This document shows positions 11,956 through 23,243 of a stretch of DNA of 64,000 nucleotides, in pieces. A model generated the notes under the pieces. The model made no database searches, had not been told where the DNA came from, and saw nothing but the letters and a program-made list of their open reading frames with translations. The stretch comes from Alnus glutinosa (Eukaryota; Streptophyta; Magnoliopsida; Fagales; Betulaceae). Each line of letters starts with the position of its first letter. Position 1 is the first letter of the stretch. The DNA lies in assembly GCF_958979055.1 (NCBI RefSeq), contig NC_084891.1, positions 201,001-265,000 of the forward strand, in the 5' to 3' direction. A program made the position numbers and the translations under genes.

Positions 11956-12167
11956 TTCCTGCAAAAGAAGCAACATCAACGGGTTCCCGGTCCCTAGACC
12001 GGGAACACTCCGATGCTTAAGTCAACTTTATTCATTTATTCTGAAAATACTTATTCCCAAAATCTGGGGAATTTTCTGTCTAGTCTGAATTAAAAATAAA
12101 AGTCTAGTTCTTTGCAAATATAAATACTAAAAAATAAAAGCAAGCCTGAAATTCCCGAGAGTCCTTT

Positions 12168-13738
12168 TTATGGGATCACAGGTAGATACTGCTGTTGCCT
12201 CGGCTCTCTATGCCTAGGGCTTCTGCTTCCTCGGTCTTCTCTTCTTTCTATGTCATCTCGGGGAGCATTCTCTTGATGCCTTTCGTCTAGCTGAGGACGG
12301 TCTCGGGGATAGTAATTCCGTGGCTGTTGATCTTGGGGCTGATAGTCCTGATGATTCCAGGGCCTGTTATTTCCTTGCTGGTTCCGTTTTTCTCCCAAGA
12401 ACCGAACCAGCTTGCCATTCTTTATGAATTCTTCTATTAACAACCTTAGGGTTACGCACCCCTCGGTGTAATGACCTGCTTGTTTATGGAAATCACAATA
12501 CTTCCCTGCATTCCTATAAGGAGGATTACCTGGTATCTTTTGCGGTTCCCGAAACGCCGGATCTCTCTTGATCTCCATGAGGACTTCTGATATCTCGGCA
12601 TTGAGAGGTGTAAAGTTGTAATCTTTGAACTTCTTTACCTGCCTCTGCTCTTCCCAATCAGCTTTCTTGAATTCTTTCCTTTTCTTTTCTGGGGCTGTCT
12701 CTCGGGGTAGTCTAGAACTGGCCATAGACTTCAGCGTCTCTTCCTGATTGATGAATTCTTCTACCTTATCCATGAGGCCCTGCAAGGTACTCGGTTGCTT
12801 CCAGATCAGCTTCTTCATCAAAGGCTCCTCGGGTGAAATTCCCTGATAAATGGCAGCAAAGATCATATCCTCGGTCGGATCTTCGACCGTAGCCTTCTCT
12901 CGGTTGAACCGAGCCATAAACTCCTTAAGACTCTCATTGCCCTGCTGGTGCAATGATAGCAAATATCCCGAAGGCTTCTTCCTTGTCCGGAAAGCCAAGA
13001 ACTCCGTTAGGAATATCTTGGACAATTCCTTGAACTGATCAACGGAATTCGGGGGCAGCTTCCTGAACCAGTCTCGGGCATTCCCCGCAAGAGTAAGAGG
13101 GAAGGCCCGACATGCTACTTCATCGGGTGTCCCGTGAAGGTCTAGATGAGCTTTGAAATTCTCTAGGTGATCCAAGGGATCTCTGTCTCCTGCATAACTT
13201 AGAATTTGGGGTACCTTAAACTTTTCGGGAAGCTGATAGTCTGCCACCCGTCTGGTGAAGGGTGAGTCTGTACCCATTAGGAGCTTGTCCACCATTACGG
13301 ATCTGCCTTTGTCCTTTCTTTCCATCTCCATGTACGTGCACCTTCTCTCCAGCTCGGCAATAATTCTGTTCAGATCTCCTTGGCGGTCATCCTCCCTCCG
13401 AGGATTAATGTTGCTATTGTGATCTTCTTCCTCACGCTCATCCCTGTTCATCTCGGGATTGGGCTGTCTCTGCCTCATGCGTAACAATTCTGCATTTAAG
13501 TCTTCAATCTGGGCTTCCAACGCTGCTGAGGATTAATGTTGCTATTGTGATCTTCTTCCTCACGCTCATCCCTGTTCATCTCGGGATTGGGCTGTCTCTG
13601 CCTCATGCGTAACAATTCTGCATTTAAGTCTTCAATCTGGGCTTCCAACGCTGCTATGCGATCTTGATCTCCACCCCCCGGGGGAGGGTTCGGTGGAGGC
13701 TGCAAATTATTCTGAATAGCCGGTTCCTGTGGGGCCAC
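12168..13738 (-). CDS. Gag polyprotein of the gag-only element (fossil)
   Basis: A retrotransposon gag-family capsid region (PF03732-like) with the typical core ARDWFRKLPPNSV and FNREKATVEDP. An acidic, coiled-coil-like N terminus rich in Glu/Arg precedes it, and a His/Cys knuckle-like motif (CDFHKQAGHYTEGC) followed by an Arg/Gln-rich tail comes after. A proline-rich stretch opens the protein. In the family, gag packages the element RNA into virus-like particles in the cytoplasm. The reading frame shows about one break. No pol domain follows. Confidence 0.85.
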
Positions 13739-15012
13739 GGGCTATCGATTGGTTTGGCTTCCGGAACGTGTGTTCATCACCATGCTGGATCTTCTTTTTC
13801 TTTTATAAGGAACGAATAATCGTTTCCCACAGACGGCGCCAAACTGTTGGTACAGTTTCCGGTATGGTGTGAATCTGCACGTTCCTTTGATGTTCTTCAC
13901 GCTTCTCAATAACTCTGCAAAACAACAAAACCTAGGGACCCTTCCGGGGGTCCCACTCCGATGCCTAAGTTAGCTTCTGTGAGAAAATAATGCTCTATGC
14001 ATAAAATTGAGTCTTATTTTGTACCTGGGGTATGAGCCTATTTATAGGCAAAGAGGTGGAGTCAAAGCTGGATTAGAATTCCTGCTCCTTGTCGATCTAG
14101 AACTGCTGTCAGAGTTCTAATCGAGATCTAGAATTGATATCAAAGTTCTAATTGGACTCTGATCCTTTATTAGACTTCTAATTGGGTATCTTCTTAGACT
14201 TCCAATCTGATATCTTCTTAGACTTCTGATCTGATATCTTCTTAGACCTCTGATATGATCATTATTCTTATCTGTTTGGACCTATTTGACTTTTGAATCT
14301 TCTCTTTGGATCGGGTTGAGTGGGATTTATCCCCAACAATGGTATTCATGGTTCTGGTGAAAAAGCTTTGCAACTCTTTCGTGAGATACACGACAGAGGG
14401 CCAGAGGGGTGGAGCCAGATTCAATCACCTTCCTTGCTGTTTTATCCACAGTGGCCTAGTCGAAGAGGGACGAGAGAAGTTTGATCATGTAATGAAAGAT
14501 GATAAAATACCCTTAACTACAGAGCATTGTCCATGCCTTGTCGATCTCCTGGGAAGATCAGGGAAGGTTGAGGATGCTTGTGAGGTTGTAAGGAGTATGC
14601 CCATGAAACCAAGTACATAAATTTGGAGCTCTTTGGTATCTGCTTGTAAGGTTCATGGACGATTGGAGATGGCAGAAAGGTTAGCGCATTGGCTTATCAA
14701 ATCAGAACCTGATAACGCTGCCAATCATACTATGTTGAGCATGGTTTATGCTGAGGCTGATAATTGGGTTGGGGTGGAAGAGGTGAGGAGACTCACAAGG
14801 GTACATGGCTTGAAGAAATCTTATGGATTCAGCCGAATTGAGCTGGAGAATAAGAGCTTGTACTAAGAGCCTCTATAAAATAAATCCACGATTATATTGT
14901 AAATTATGGATTTGAGTGGAATGAGACCGTTAATTAGGTAAAAAGAAAAAAAGTGAAGTAACATCACATGGATTTGCCGGAAAAACCGTGCAAGCTCGCT
15001 AGCATTCCTGAC

Positions 15013-15340
15013 GTGGGGCAGAACTAAAATTGTTTTGACATCGTATAATAGCAACAAAAACTAAGAATTGTAATTTGAAAAGGGAATTCAAGAAGAGATA
15101 AAATAGCAAATGGGAAAGATAAAGATCGACCATAATTTTCTCAAATAAGCAAACATATAAATAACTTTGAAGACTTGAAATTTAATTGATATTTTAAAAC
15201 TCAAAAAATAACAAAGGCCATATGCCTTTATATTGGCTAGATACCTCTTAATTTAACTAGAAAAAGAAAAACAAATTATAATAAGAAAATAAATAAATCC
15301 AAAAGACATGCATAAATAAAAATAAATCCAAACTAACTTT
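15013..15340. other. Spacer after block A
   Basis: AT-rich DNA just past the right edge of the duplication. No gene or clear repeat was recognised. Confidence 0.3.
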
Positions 15341-15344
15341 GATC

Positions 15345-15930
15345 TTCTCCTGCATCAATTTCCCTAGGTTGGAAATAACTCGCCATCAAGTTCAAGTCGT
15401 CTCTGTCAGCATTAACAAAACATGGGGTCAAGTGCTTCATGTTGAACACATCAAAGGTCTCTAAATGATTTGGAAGATGTAGTTGGTATGCATTTCATTT
15501 CTCTTTTACAGAATCTTACAAGGCTCAATCTTCCTCTCTCACAACTTGTTATACTCACCAACGGAGAAGCGATCACGTGTGACTACAACCCAAACCAAAT
15601 CACCAATCTCAAAAGTTACCTTGCGTCTGTGGCTGTTAGAGTATGCTCTGTACGTGGCATTACTATCTTCTATCGCTTTCTTGACTTTGTCACGAGCTCT
15701 TTGGAAATAATCTATCATCTCATCAGCCTTAACACTTAATCTATTAATATGGGGAATAGGTGTGCCAAGTCAAGCACTTCAAATGGATTCTGCCTAAACA
15801 CGATCTCAAAATGACTTAGCTGAGTCGTTCTGTTCTTAGACCAATTGTAAGCAAACTCTGCCTGTGATAAAGCCAGGTCCCATTGTTTTGGCTTATTTCT
15901 CGCTAAACTTCTCAAAAGATTTCTCATGCT
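15345..15930 (-). mobile_element. Ty3/Gypsy integrase-end remnant (fossil)
   Basis: Minus-strand conceptual peptides contain QAEFAYNWSKNRTTQ (end of the integrase core) and, further on, a GDLVWVV-like start and HLETFDVFNMKHLTPCF. These are the hallmarks of the C-terminal part of plant Gypsy pol. It is a fragment only, clearly broken in several places, with no LTRs seen beside it. It is old. Confidence 0.7.
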
Positions 15931-15949
15931 CTAGTTTACCACCACAGAC

Positions 15950-16165
15950 ACACTCATCATCATCATCATATATAAGAATGATTATTATAACCTCCTGCAA
16001 AACAGAATGACGATGATGATCATCATAATACTACATAAGAATGACTGTTATAACCTCCTACAAAACAGAATGATGATGATGATGATGCACATCATCATCA
16101 TCATCATAATACTATATAAGAATGATTGTTATAACCTCCTACAAAACAGAATGACGCTATTAAAT
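15950..16165. repeat. Three tandem hairpin units with trinucleotide arms
   Basis: About three copies of a 65-85 bp unit: (CAT)n, then AAGAATGA-TTATAACCTCC, then ACAAAACAGAATGA, then (GATGAT)n. Because (CAT)n and (ATG)n are reverse complements, each unit can fold on itself. Unit boundaries lie near 15950, 16019 and 16087. Confidence 0.7.
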
Positions 16166-16199
16166 AGAAACAATGCCAAGCTCACATTCTAAAATGAAC

Positions 16200-16778
16200 A
16201 TGCAAATAAACACATAGAGAAGCACTACTTGTAGTTTATGTGACTGACAATGGGAAGATGATGATGTTGCATTTTGTCTACACTAATTTTGTAGAATGGG
16301 GCGAGAACTTCTCCAATTGCAGGACGCGTGGATGTTCAAAGATGTGATCAATTTTTGTGAACCATAAGTTCTTCGGGGTGCAGCTTGAATTCTAGAAGAT
16401 TAATTTTTTTTCGAATTGTGGTTTGATGGGATCCACGTACAATTGTGTCTGTATGTCAATATTCTTTAGAATTCAAGATGCACCCTAAAGAATATTGTAA
16501 GGACTAGTTGTTGGAAAGAATTTAATGAAATTTGTAAAAATATGCATGCTTGAATCTTTGAAATTTTTTTTAATTTTTAATTTTTTTTTTTTTTATAAAA
16601 AATAGGGGTATTTTGGAAATTTTGATAAAATTTAAAGGAAAATTCTAACGGACGGTTGAAATTGAAAAAAATTAAAAGATAGATACTCTAATTGCAAAAG
16701 TGATAAAAAATCAGGGGGTATAAATGAAGTTTTCCCTTATTATATAATATGATGATGATGATGAATGTGTTTGTGCAG
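16200..16778. other. AT-rich spacer with a dispersed repeat
   Basis: About 16570-16740 resembles the reverse complement of 56290-56560 (shared GGAAAATTCTAACGGA and a GTTGAAATTGAAAAAAA block), so this is a dispersed non-coding repeat. Around 16470 and 16490 two AATATTCTTTAG-type blocks lie in inverted orientation. No gene was seen. Confidence 0.45.
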
Positions 16779-17705
16779 TTTTTCTGTTCATGCTATACAA
16801 ATGGGTGAAAAGGTTACCTCTATTTTTGAGCATGCCATCAATGTTTTTGCCCGCAAAGATGATGTCTCCGGTAACAGGTAAATCATTTGGTGATTATCTT
16901 CACTAATATTAAAGAACCATTAAGATGCTTCTTTCAACATTTAGGCCTAAATCTAACACATTATTCATATATCAACCTTTACAAATCTCATTTCAATTCG
17001 TATTTACCTCCATTCTGTTGTTGGAAGCGGTTGCTTCACTTTTAGATGTGCATTAGATGTACCAACATTGCCACCCCGTATAGTTCTACAATTTCCAAAT
17101 TCTCATTTCTGATAGGAATGGGTTGAACCTTTTTCTATTGGTGGTAAAGTAGATTGCCCAGGATTATGGTCTTCTTGTTTCTGCTGTAAACTAAATTTTA
17201 CTTGGTGAATATTGGAATTTTTTTTTTTTTTTTGGGTGTAATGCTTAAATGGATCTTGATTGTTTTGAGGGTACTGGGAATCATTTGTTTGGATTGCCAA
17301 TTGCCATTTCCCTTCCTTGGCACATGTATAGTCTTTCTGGGTGCTTTCATCAATAATAATAATGCCCTGGTGTTTTTGCTTGTATGGGTTCTGCTCAGAT
17401 CCTTTCTATTAGATTGTGTTTGCATGAGTTCTGTTTGGCTAGCTCCATGAAAACCTTCTTTAGTTAATTGCTTTAGGGGACATTGCATATCCGCACAGTG
17501 ACTGTTCTCTGTGAACATAATTTCTGCAATCAAATGGCATATTTGGTTATGATGATGAGTAACTTCTTCCTTGTACATATTCTTTTTTATTCACCACCAA
17601 CACCTTCAAACTCCTCTCTCGTAGATAATCCTGAACAACAGCTATGCCATGAACCATAAAATCCTTTAACCTAGCAGAGTAATAAGAGAAATTCTGGAAA
17701 TTTCA

Positions 17706-17740
<35 letters not shown>

Positions 17741-18472
17741 ACACACACGCAAACTAACAAGTGACAAATAGATAATTGGGACACTGATGCATAATATTCA
17801 TACAGACTGCATCAGGTGGGCATTTATTGATCTAAGTGCAGGTCCTTTCTCATGGGGACCTGCAGTTGGCGGAGAACTTAGTGTGCGCACAGAATTAAGT
17901 TTGCCGAACGTGGAGAAAACGATTGGTGCAGTTTCAGGTACTGCTGATACTTCTCTCATCAATGCTCATTCATTTGTATGTACTGATATGCGTGCACCGT
18001 GCTGTGACAGCATTTTCCAGTTTTTTTAAATGTTTTCATTTTTATATTTTCGTGGGTCCCCAGTTGTAGTGATGATGGAGTGGGTTTGATGTTAGAGATA
18101 GAGCTAGAGGACCTTAGTAGAATTAAAGGATTTATTCATTGAGACTATTTCTTTGGGATGCTGCCTCATATTGTAATTTTTTCGAATTTTCATGCTTTTT
18201 TTAGACCTCTTATTAGCTACTTAATTACTAAGCTTTGTTCTTTTAAGTAGCTAGACGATAAGTTGTCATGTATGTTTTTTAATTCCACTTGGAGCCATTA
18301 ATATATAGACTCATGTCAAACAGCGAGGAATTGGGATACATTTTTACGCATTGACTCAAGTGTATATAGTTGGATAATGCATTGTTGAGTTCATTAGTTT
18401 CTGCTCATAATTAATTTTGACTTTTCTTGTGGCATGCAGAAATTTCTGAAGATGAAGCTGAAGATCGATTGT
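16779..18472 (+). pseudogene. Exon remnants of a plant transmembrane protein gene (At3g28720/At5g58100-like)
   Basis: Three pieces with good splice borders: 16779-16877 (contains SVHAIQMGEKVTSIFEHA), 17806-17937 (RWAFIDLSAGPFSWGPAVGG, then ELSLPNVEKTIGAVS) and 18440-18472 (EISEDEAEDRL). Pieces 2 and 3 join in phase across the intron (GCAGTTTCAG|GTACTG ... CATGCAG|AAATTT). From memory the peptide belongs to a conserved plant membrane protein family of unknown biochemistry that includes Arabidopsis At3g28720 and At5g58100. The exons expected between pieces 1 and 2 and everything after piece 3 are missing. The sequence changes to L1 DNA right after piece 3, so an L1 may have cut the gene. The remnants are well preserved. 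Family name confidence is moderate. Confidence 0.55.
17706..17740. repeat. CT microsatellite
   Basis: A run of about 17 CT units within the intron between the first two exon remnants of the broken transmembrane protein gene. Confidence 0.9.
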
Positions 18473-18489
18473 CAAGAACCTCTATATCT

Positions 18490-20260
18490 TCGTAGATGAT
18501 TATACAATTCAAAGTTTTAAGCGTGATCGAATGCTTGTTTCTGATTTCTCCCGACATGGTGTTATTGTTGTTCAGTCAGGGGAGTCAAGGGAGAAGTTGG
18601 ATAATGAAGGCGCTTTGTCAAGGGAGAAGACTGTGCAGACGAAGACGGAAGTAGCTGCTGAGACTACTTGGTCTTCGTCAGACAAGGAAAAAGGAAATTG
18701 GAGCACGTTAAAAAGGCTGCTGGAAGGGTTGGGTGATAGGATCCGATGGATTCCATAAATTAAAGAAATAGGCAAAAAAGAAGAAGAAAGAAAAGATCAT
18801 TTCGTAGGATCGAGCCTTTAATATTTGCTTCAAATAAAGGTAATTTTTATTTAATATCTTTGCTATACGGCATCTACAGCTTTATATAAGAGAAAACAAG
18901 CTGAACTGAGTTTAACGAGAACGTTATAATTTGTAGAAAATAATTAATGAAAGACATTTTTATCTATCTTGCATAAATTAAACAATCAAAAGCATAAAGA
19001 CTAAACAAAGGGGAAGGTAAAGATATACGGACTAACAAAAAGCATAGGATCTAAAGCAAAGGAGAAGGTTCGAGAAGTGAGAGTCCTATCATTGGGTGAT
19101 CTGAAAAGGGGGATAACGGCAGAAAGGAAGACGGGTGAAGTTGTTGTAGCAGCTCGGACTTCTACAGATAAGGCAGAAGGTAGCAATGGCAACTGTAGAG
19201 AGCGTGTTGGAAGGTATGAGAGTGGGCTTTTGTTACAGGGGTCTTCATCGGGTGTCGATTTTGGGGATGGGTCCATGTTCACAGTGGCAAATGAGTTGGG
19301 GGAAGGGAGTTCAGAGGGTTCGAAGTCTAAGGAGGTGTAGGTATTTGACGTGAATGGAGAGGAGATGAATAATTATTCTTTGGCAATGGTGAATGTTCCT
19401 GATAAGGAGTTTAAAGGCACTGGGTCATTAACAATTCATTCAATTGCTATGATTGAAGAACAGGAAGTGCCTCACTCAGTGTCGTCAGATTAGGTGTTTG
19501 AAAGGGCGAAGAATATGTGTAATGTAGATGTAGTGGGGGCGTGGGGCTGTCATGCGAGGACTTTGAAGATCAAATGATGGCTCTATTTTCTGTGATTGAA
19601 GCAAGTAGATATCAAAACAGCTCGGAAAGTGTTCCAGCTTTTGTTATAGGACAGCGAACAGAGGAAACTGCGAGCTTTTGTTAAAAGAGGTTGGTTTGTT
19701 TAGTCAATTATGACATAAAGGGAGGACATTCTAGTAGAGGAAAAGAAAAGGGGAGGGGATCCGATAGCTTTTTTATTAAATCCAAGATGGTATCATGGAA
19801 AATGTGAGAGGCTGAATGAGAAGGAAAAACTATTGAGGATTAGGAGTCTTCTCAGAGGTTGGAAGGCAGATATTATTTGTTTGCAAGAGACAAAATTATG
19901 GTATATTTCTAGAGAAGTGATTCATAGTTTACGGAGATGCCTTCACGTGGACTAAACGTATTTGGGGTCGAGAGGGGCATCGGGTAGGATATTGTTAGTG
20001 TGGGATAGGAGGGTGTGAAGAAGATCGAGGATTGCGTGGGGAACTTATTCAGTAGCGTGTTTATTTGGAAGTGTTAGTGATAATGTTGATTGGGCGTTTG
20101 CGGGCATGGTCTAAATGATGACGTTGAAAGGAGATATCTTTGGGAGGAACTAGTTGTTGGCCATGTGAGTTGGTGGGAGCTGCCGTGGTGCATTGGTGGT
20201 GATTTCAATGTTCGTTTTCCGTGTGAAAAATCAGGCTAGTCTAGACAATCAGCAGGTATG
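18490..20260 (+). mobile_element. 5' half of an L1 LINE (ORF1 end and endonuclease start)
   Basis: Frames at 18531-18758 and 19077-19340 have the charged, Ser/Gly-rich look of plant L1 ORF1 tails. From about 19790 the peptide reads RGWKADIICLQETKLW, then GASGRILLVWDRRV-like and, near 20190, [16 protein letters not shown], which are consecutive motifs of the L1 apurinic-type endonuclease. Reverse transcriptase and the 3' end are missing. L1 copies usually lose the 5' end, so a 5'-only piece is unusual and suggests later deletion or a broken insertion. Several frames are interrupted. Confidence 0.7.
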
Positions 20261-22265
20261 CTGGAGTTTTTAGAATACATGCCTTGATGCTTCCTCGCTC
20301 TTACAAGGTTCATGCTTGTAAGCATCTTGTGTAAATGCCTAAATGGGCTTTATTCCTGCTTTTCACAATTGATAGATGTTCAACTCTCTTGGGTGCAGTT
20401 TGTATGTCAGAGAGAACAGTGGGAAGCAGAATTCGAAAATTAATGAAAATGACCTAAAAGGAAGTCGTTTATGAGCATTTTCCTCTCCTTCCTTTTGTTC
20501 ATCTGAATCCAAATGGACCCCTGAGAGTCAGGATTTGGTTTCTCTTTACACATCAGATGGGCAGAGATCTGTGTCATATCTGGCTACTTTACAATTACAC
20601 TAGGACCTTTTTTGGTTTTGATGCTGATCATGTTCCAAGCATCGTTTGTCACTGAATTAGAAATCAGTGCCTATGTCCCACGTGGTACCCCGTACCCTAA
20701 CTTTTTTGCTTTTTTAAAAAAAATTCAGAATCACGGGTGAAAAGTGAAAACCTTTCCCCCATTTCAGAAGCCCAATCTTCCCCAAAATTTCAAAAACCCC
20801 CAATCCTCATCCCTCCATCTCCACTGGTCCCCTCCCCCCACGGGCCCCACCGACGGCTCTGCCGCCCACGAGCACCGCCTATCGCCACCCACCACCGACC
20901 AGTAGCGCCAACACCGACCCCCGTCGGTCTCTCTCTACGGTCAGTCTCTCTCTCGGGCTTATCTTATTCATGTTTTGTTTTTCCTTCGGTATGGGTAGGT
21001 AAGAAATGGGTTTGTTTGAAGTTATTGATGCTTGGGATTTGGTTTTGTTCTTGAAAGTTACCTTTTTCTTTGGTTTAGGGGTTGTTTTTTATTTTTGGAG
21101 AACATACGGATTTTTTCGTTGGATTGGTGTTTCCTGCTCTAAACATGTGATTCCTCAGCTATGAAGTTTGATCTTCTTTACTGTTTTCATTTTATATATA
21201 ATGTTTGCAAGTTTTTTCTAGAATCCCAAGAGTCCTTGCCCACTCGTCAGCCACGGTCGGTGAAGCTAGGGTTGTCTTGCCAATTGTTGGTTGATGATTG
21301 AGCGAGTTTTTTTTTCCCTTGTCTTTCCTGTTGTTTGCATGTGGTTTTGATTGAATTATGATCTGGGCTTGTGTTAGATTTTGGTTTCAAGTTCAATTTA
21401 TCAGCTGGGTGTGTGTGTGGCAGATTTGGTTTTTGATTGAATTTGTCAACTGGGTATGTGTTAGCTTTTATATCCTGCATAAATGAGGTTTAAGTTGTGC
21501 AAAAGTTTTGAGTTATGTATGGAGCTGGTTAAAGGGGGGTGTTTTGAGTTCTTTGTAATTTGTAGTTGACAAGAAAGGGAAGAAAACTGTAAGGCAAAAG
21601 AAAGAAGATGAAAGAAAAAAGCTGGACAAAGGAGAAGTCTGAAGGAAGAAGGCTCGAATATATTTTTATGTTTTGTTAGTAGTCGTTTTGATTGTAAATA
21701 GTTAATGAGTTGAACGATCAGTTGGGTTTTCTGTTGGGCTTCTGTTGGTTAGTTTTGTTAGATACAGTGGTTTAACAACCAAACGGGCTGAATTGTAATC
21801 AAAGGGATTGGTCTATTATAAATAGGTCCAATTCTCAATTGTTAGGCATTAAAGAAAATATCATATTGTAATAAAATTGATCTCTTACCTATCAAAAGAA
21901 AATATCATATTGTAGTAACTACTTGGAGGCCTAGGCCTATTGAAATTCTTCCATTCAATTCAGTTTCTCAGTTCCGTACATCATATTCTACCATTTCCAT
22001 TATCTCTCAGTGTATATTCCAAATATACAAAATCAAAAATAGAAAATGCATATATATATATGTGTGTGTGTGTGTGTGTTAAAACACTGACACCACTATT
22101 AGAAGAAAATGTAGCTATAGAAGATTATGTCAACAATGGTGTTTGGGACATGAAAATGAGTCAATTCAAATCAAAGGATATGACAGTTGCACAGGAATGG
22201 ATTTTGTAATTAGTTTCATTAGTAGCATGATTTTAGAGTGCATAATTGGTTATGTATGTTTCTAC
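20261..22265. other. Possible glucanase leader region and spacer
   Basis: A C-rich stretch (about 20745-20940) followed by CTCTCTCTACG|GTCAGT looks like a plant 5' UTR exon with a donor site. A candidate acceptor (TTTGCATAG) lies at about 24140-24148 just before the glucanase ATG, so this may be the leader of the gene at 24174. Alternatively it belongs to a captured promoter. The TA/TG microsatellite at 22052-22079 and a short L1-tail insert at 21875-21895 lie inside. Confidence 0.35.
21852..21918 (+). mobile_element. Ultra-short L1-tail insert with target duplication
   Basis: A 23 bp direct repeat (AAGAAAATATCATATTGTA plus RTAA, one mismatch) at 21852-21874 and 21896-21918 frames only 21 bases that end in CTTACCTATCAA. 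That matches the 3' terminus of the L1 family seen at 60988 (TTTACTTATC followed by A). It reads as a retrotransposition event that copied little more than the tail. Confidence 0.6.
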
Positions 22266-22280
22266 ATGGCAGATTACAAT

Positions 22281-22618
22281 TTTATTTTTATTTTTTATAA
22301 GTGATAAATTTTATAAAAAAAGCATAAGGCGCCCCTACGTACACAAGAAGTATACATAGGAACAAACAAAACTGCCCACAAGAAGAAACCCAAATAAACC
22401 CTCAACCCTAAGACCCTCAAACCCAGAACCCACATGGAGCATACACGCTACAACACATGAGTCTTGCCTTTCCCTGGCCGAGAAGACACGCTTGCATCGC
22501 CGTAGTTAATAGAGCTATTTAGGTTCAACACCTCCCTCCTACCTTTGTTCTTTGGACGTGCAAGCTTTACAATCCGAAGAAGGTCCTCTTCGATGGCATC
22601 CTGAAACTCCAAGGAGGG
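22281..22618 (-). mobile_element. 5'-truncated L1-type 3' end
   Basis: Framed by ATGGCAGATTACAAT (22266-22280) and ATGGCTGATTACAAT (22619-22633), a 15 bp target duplication with one mismatch. In minus sense it ends with GCGCCTTATGCTTTTTTTAT-like sequence, the typical 3' end of the L1s here. A minus frame (22448-22642) holds KGRREVLNLNSSINYGDASV, a peptide that accompanies such elements. The insert is about 340 bp. Confidence 0.7.
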
Positions 22619-22639
22619 ATGGCTGATTACAATGTTGTT

Positions 22640-23225
22640 CATATGTTTCTAATTGTGAAAACTAAAATGACTTTGAAGGCAGGGCTATAGGTTCACTTAT
22701 TCAATATATTTCTGAAGAGATGCCAATTAGGCTATAGGACCTTGCACTAGCACAAACAAATTCACTTTGGAACTCCATGCTTTGACTGCTTTCTCACATC
22801 TTTACCTCACTCACCACTCACCACTCACCACCTTTACCTCACTTTTATCTCTCTTTATGCTAAGACTGCTTTCTCCTTTCGTGAATGGATTCTTGAGCTT
22901 GCCTCTTACCCCAGCACAGGATCCTTAACCTGTTCATGTCATGTCTCTCCTTTAGTTTGGCTTGCTCATTATCTCTCTCTCTTTTCTTTTGATTTCTACT
23001 ATTATCAATCTGATTTTAGATTTAGTATGTGTTTTATTTAACTATCTTATCTCAACATCTTGAACAATCCCAAATATTTTCTTTTTTCTATTTTTAACAT
23101 TTGTTTTCAAGAATCTGTCCTAATCCTGGGATTTAGCTAGCTGTTCTTTGAGCTGTAAAACTAGATTCTAAGTGCCTTTTCCACTATACCTTATTGGGTT
23201 CTATGCGAAACTCTTGTAGTACCCT
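22640..23225. other. Spacer, no gene seen
   Basis: AT-rich sequence with a short direct repeat of CACTCACCACTCACC at about 22808-22830. It may belong to the long leader intron of the glucanase gene. Confidence 0.3.
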
Positions 23226-23243
23226 AACAATCATGGGTATCAT

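Larger units (their letters stand above)
10766..14338 (-). mobile_element. Ty3/Gypsy-type gag-only LTR retrotransposon, young
   Basis: LTRs lie at 10766-11276 and 13845-14338, both TGTTGG...CCAACA, flanked by the 5 bp target duplication ATGGT (10761-10765 and 14339-14343). The element is on the minus strand: a primer-binding-type sequence (TGGCGCC) adjoins the right LTR and a G-rich polypurine tract adjoins the left LTR. The only coding region is gag (12168-13738). No protease, reverse transcriptase or integrase is present; that space holds a minisatellite. By eye the LTRs are identical apart from a copy-number difference of one short internal direct repeat, so it is very recent. It looks nearly whole for a non-autonomous element, with about one break in gag. 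It must rely on enzymes from another element. Confidence 0.92.
9861..14866 (+). pseudogene. Broken PPR gene copy, split by a retrotransposon
   Basis: This is a duplicate of the intact PPR gene at 40621-42501. It corresponds to roughly the last 70% of that gene: the first ~440 bases are absent, homology starts near GCGTCCAAGCTT (9865), and the two halves are 9861-10765 and 14339-14866. Several small insertions and deletions break the frame in the first half (around 9925, 10035 and 10300, for example) and the second half has an early stop in place of a Lys codon near 14620. It cannot make the full repeat array. The gag-only Gypsy element at 10766-14338 sits inside it with a 5 bp ATGGT target duplication. 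The rest of the copy remains very similar to the intact gene. Confidence 0.9.
3893..15012. repeat. Segmental duplication block A
   Basis: This is the copy of about 31228-42652. It starts inside the last ~65 coding bases of the glucanase gene (GGGTGTCTCC, then TTTGGTTTTTGGCC, shared with 31231-31270), runs through its 3' flank, KCS, the HMA gene and the PPR copy, and ends about 140 bp after the PPR stop (GTGCAAGCTCGCTAGCATTC shared with about 42625-42645). Block A holds only the tail of the glucanase gene, so its left breakpoint lies inside that gene. Block A keeps intact KCS and HMA genes; its PPR copy is broken. Confidence 0.85.

Noticed and set aside
11447-12088. Repeat-rich frames with SARTDPR-type units
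   Set aside because: Translation of the hairpin minisatellite in the antisense direction to gag; not a protein gene.
15950-16165. Possible CRISPR-like array of regularly spaced repeats
   Set aside because: Nuclear plant DNA, spacers are themselves repeated, and the arms are trinucleotide microsatellites.
20737-21054. Proline-rich 105-codon frame
   Set aside because: Low-complexity C-rich leader-like sequence running into an apparent donor site; no domain, so treated as a possible 5' UTR.
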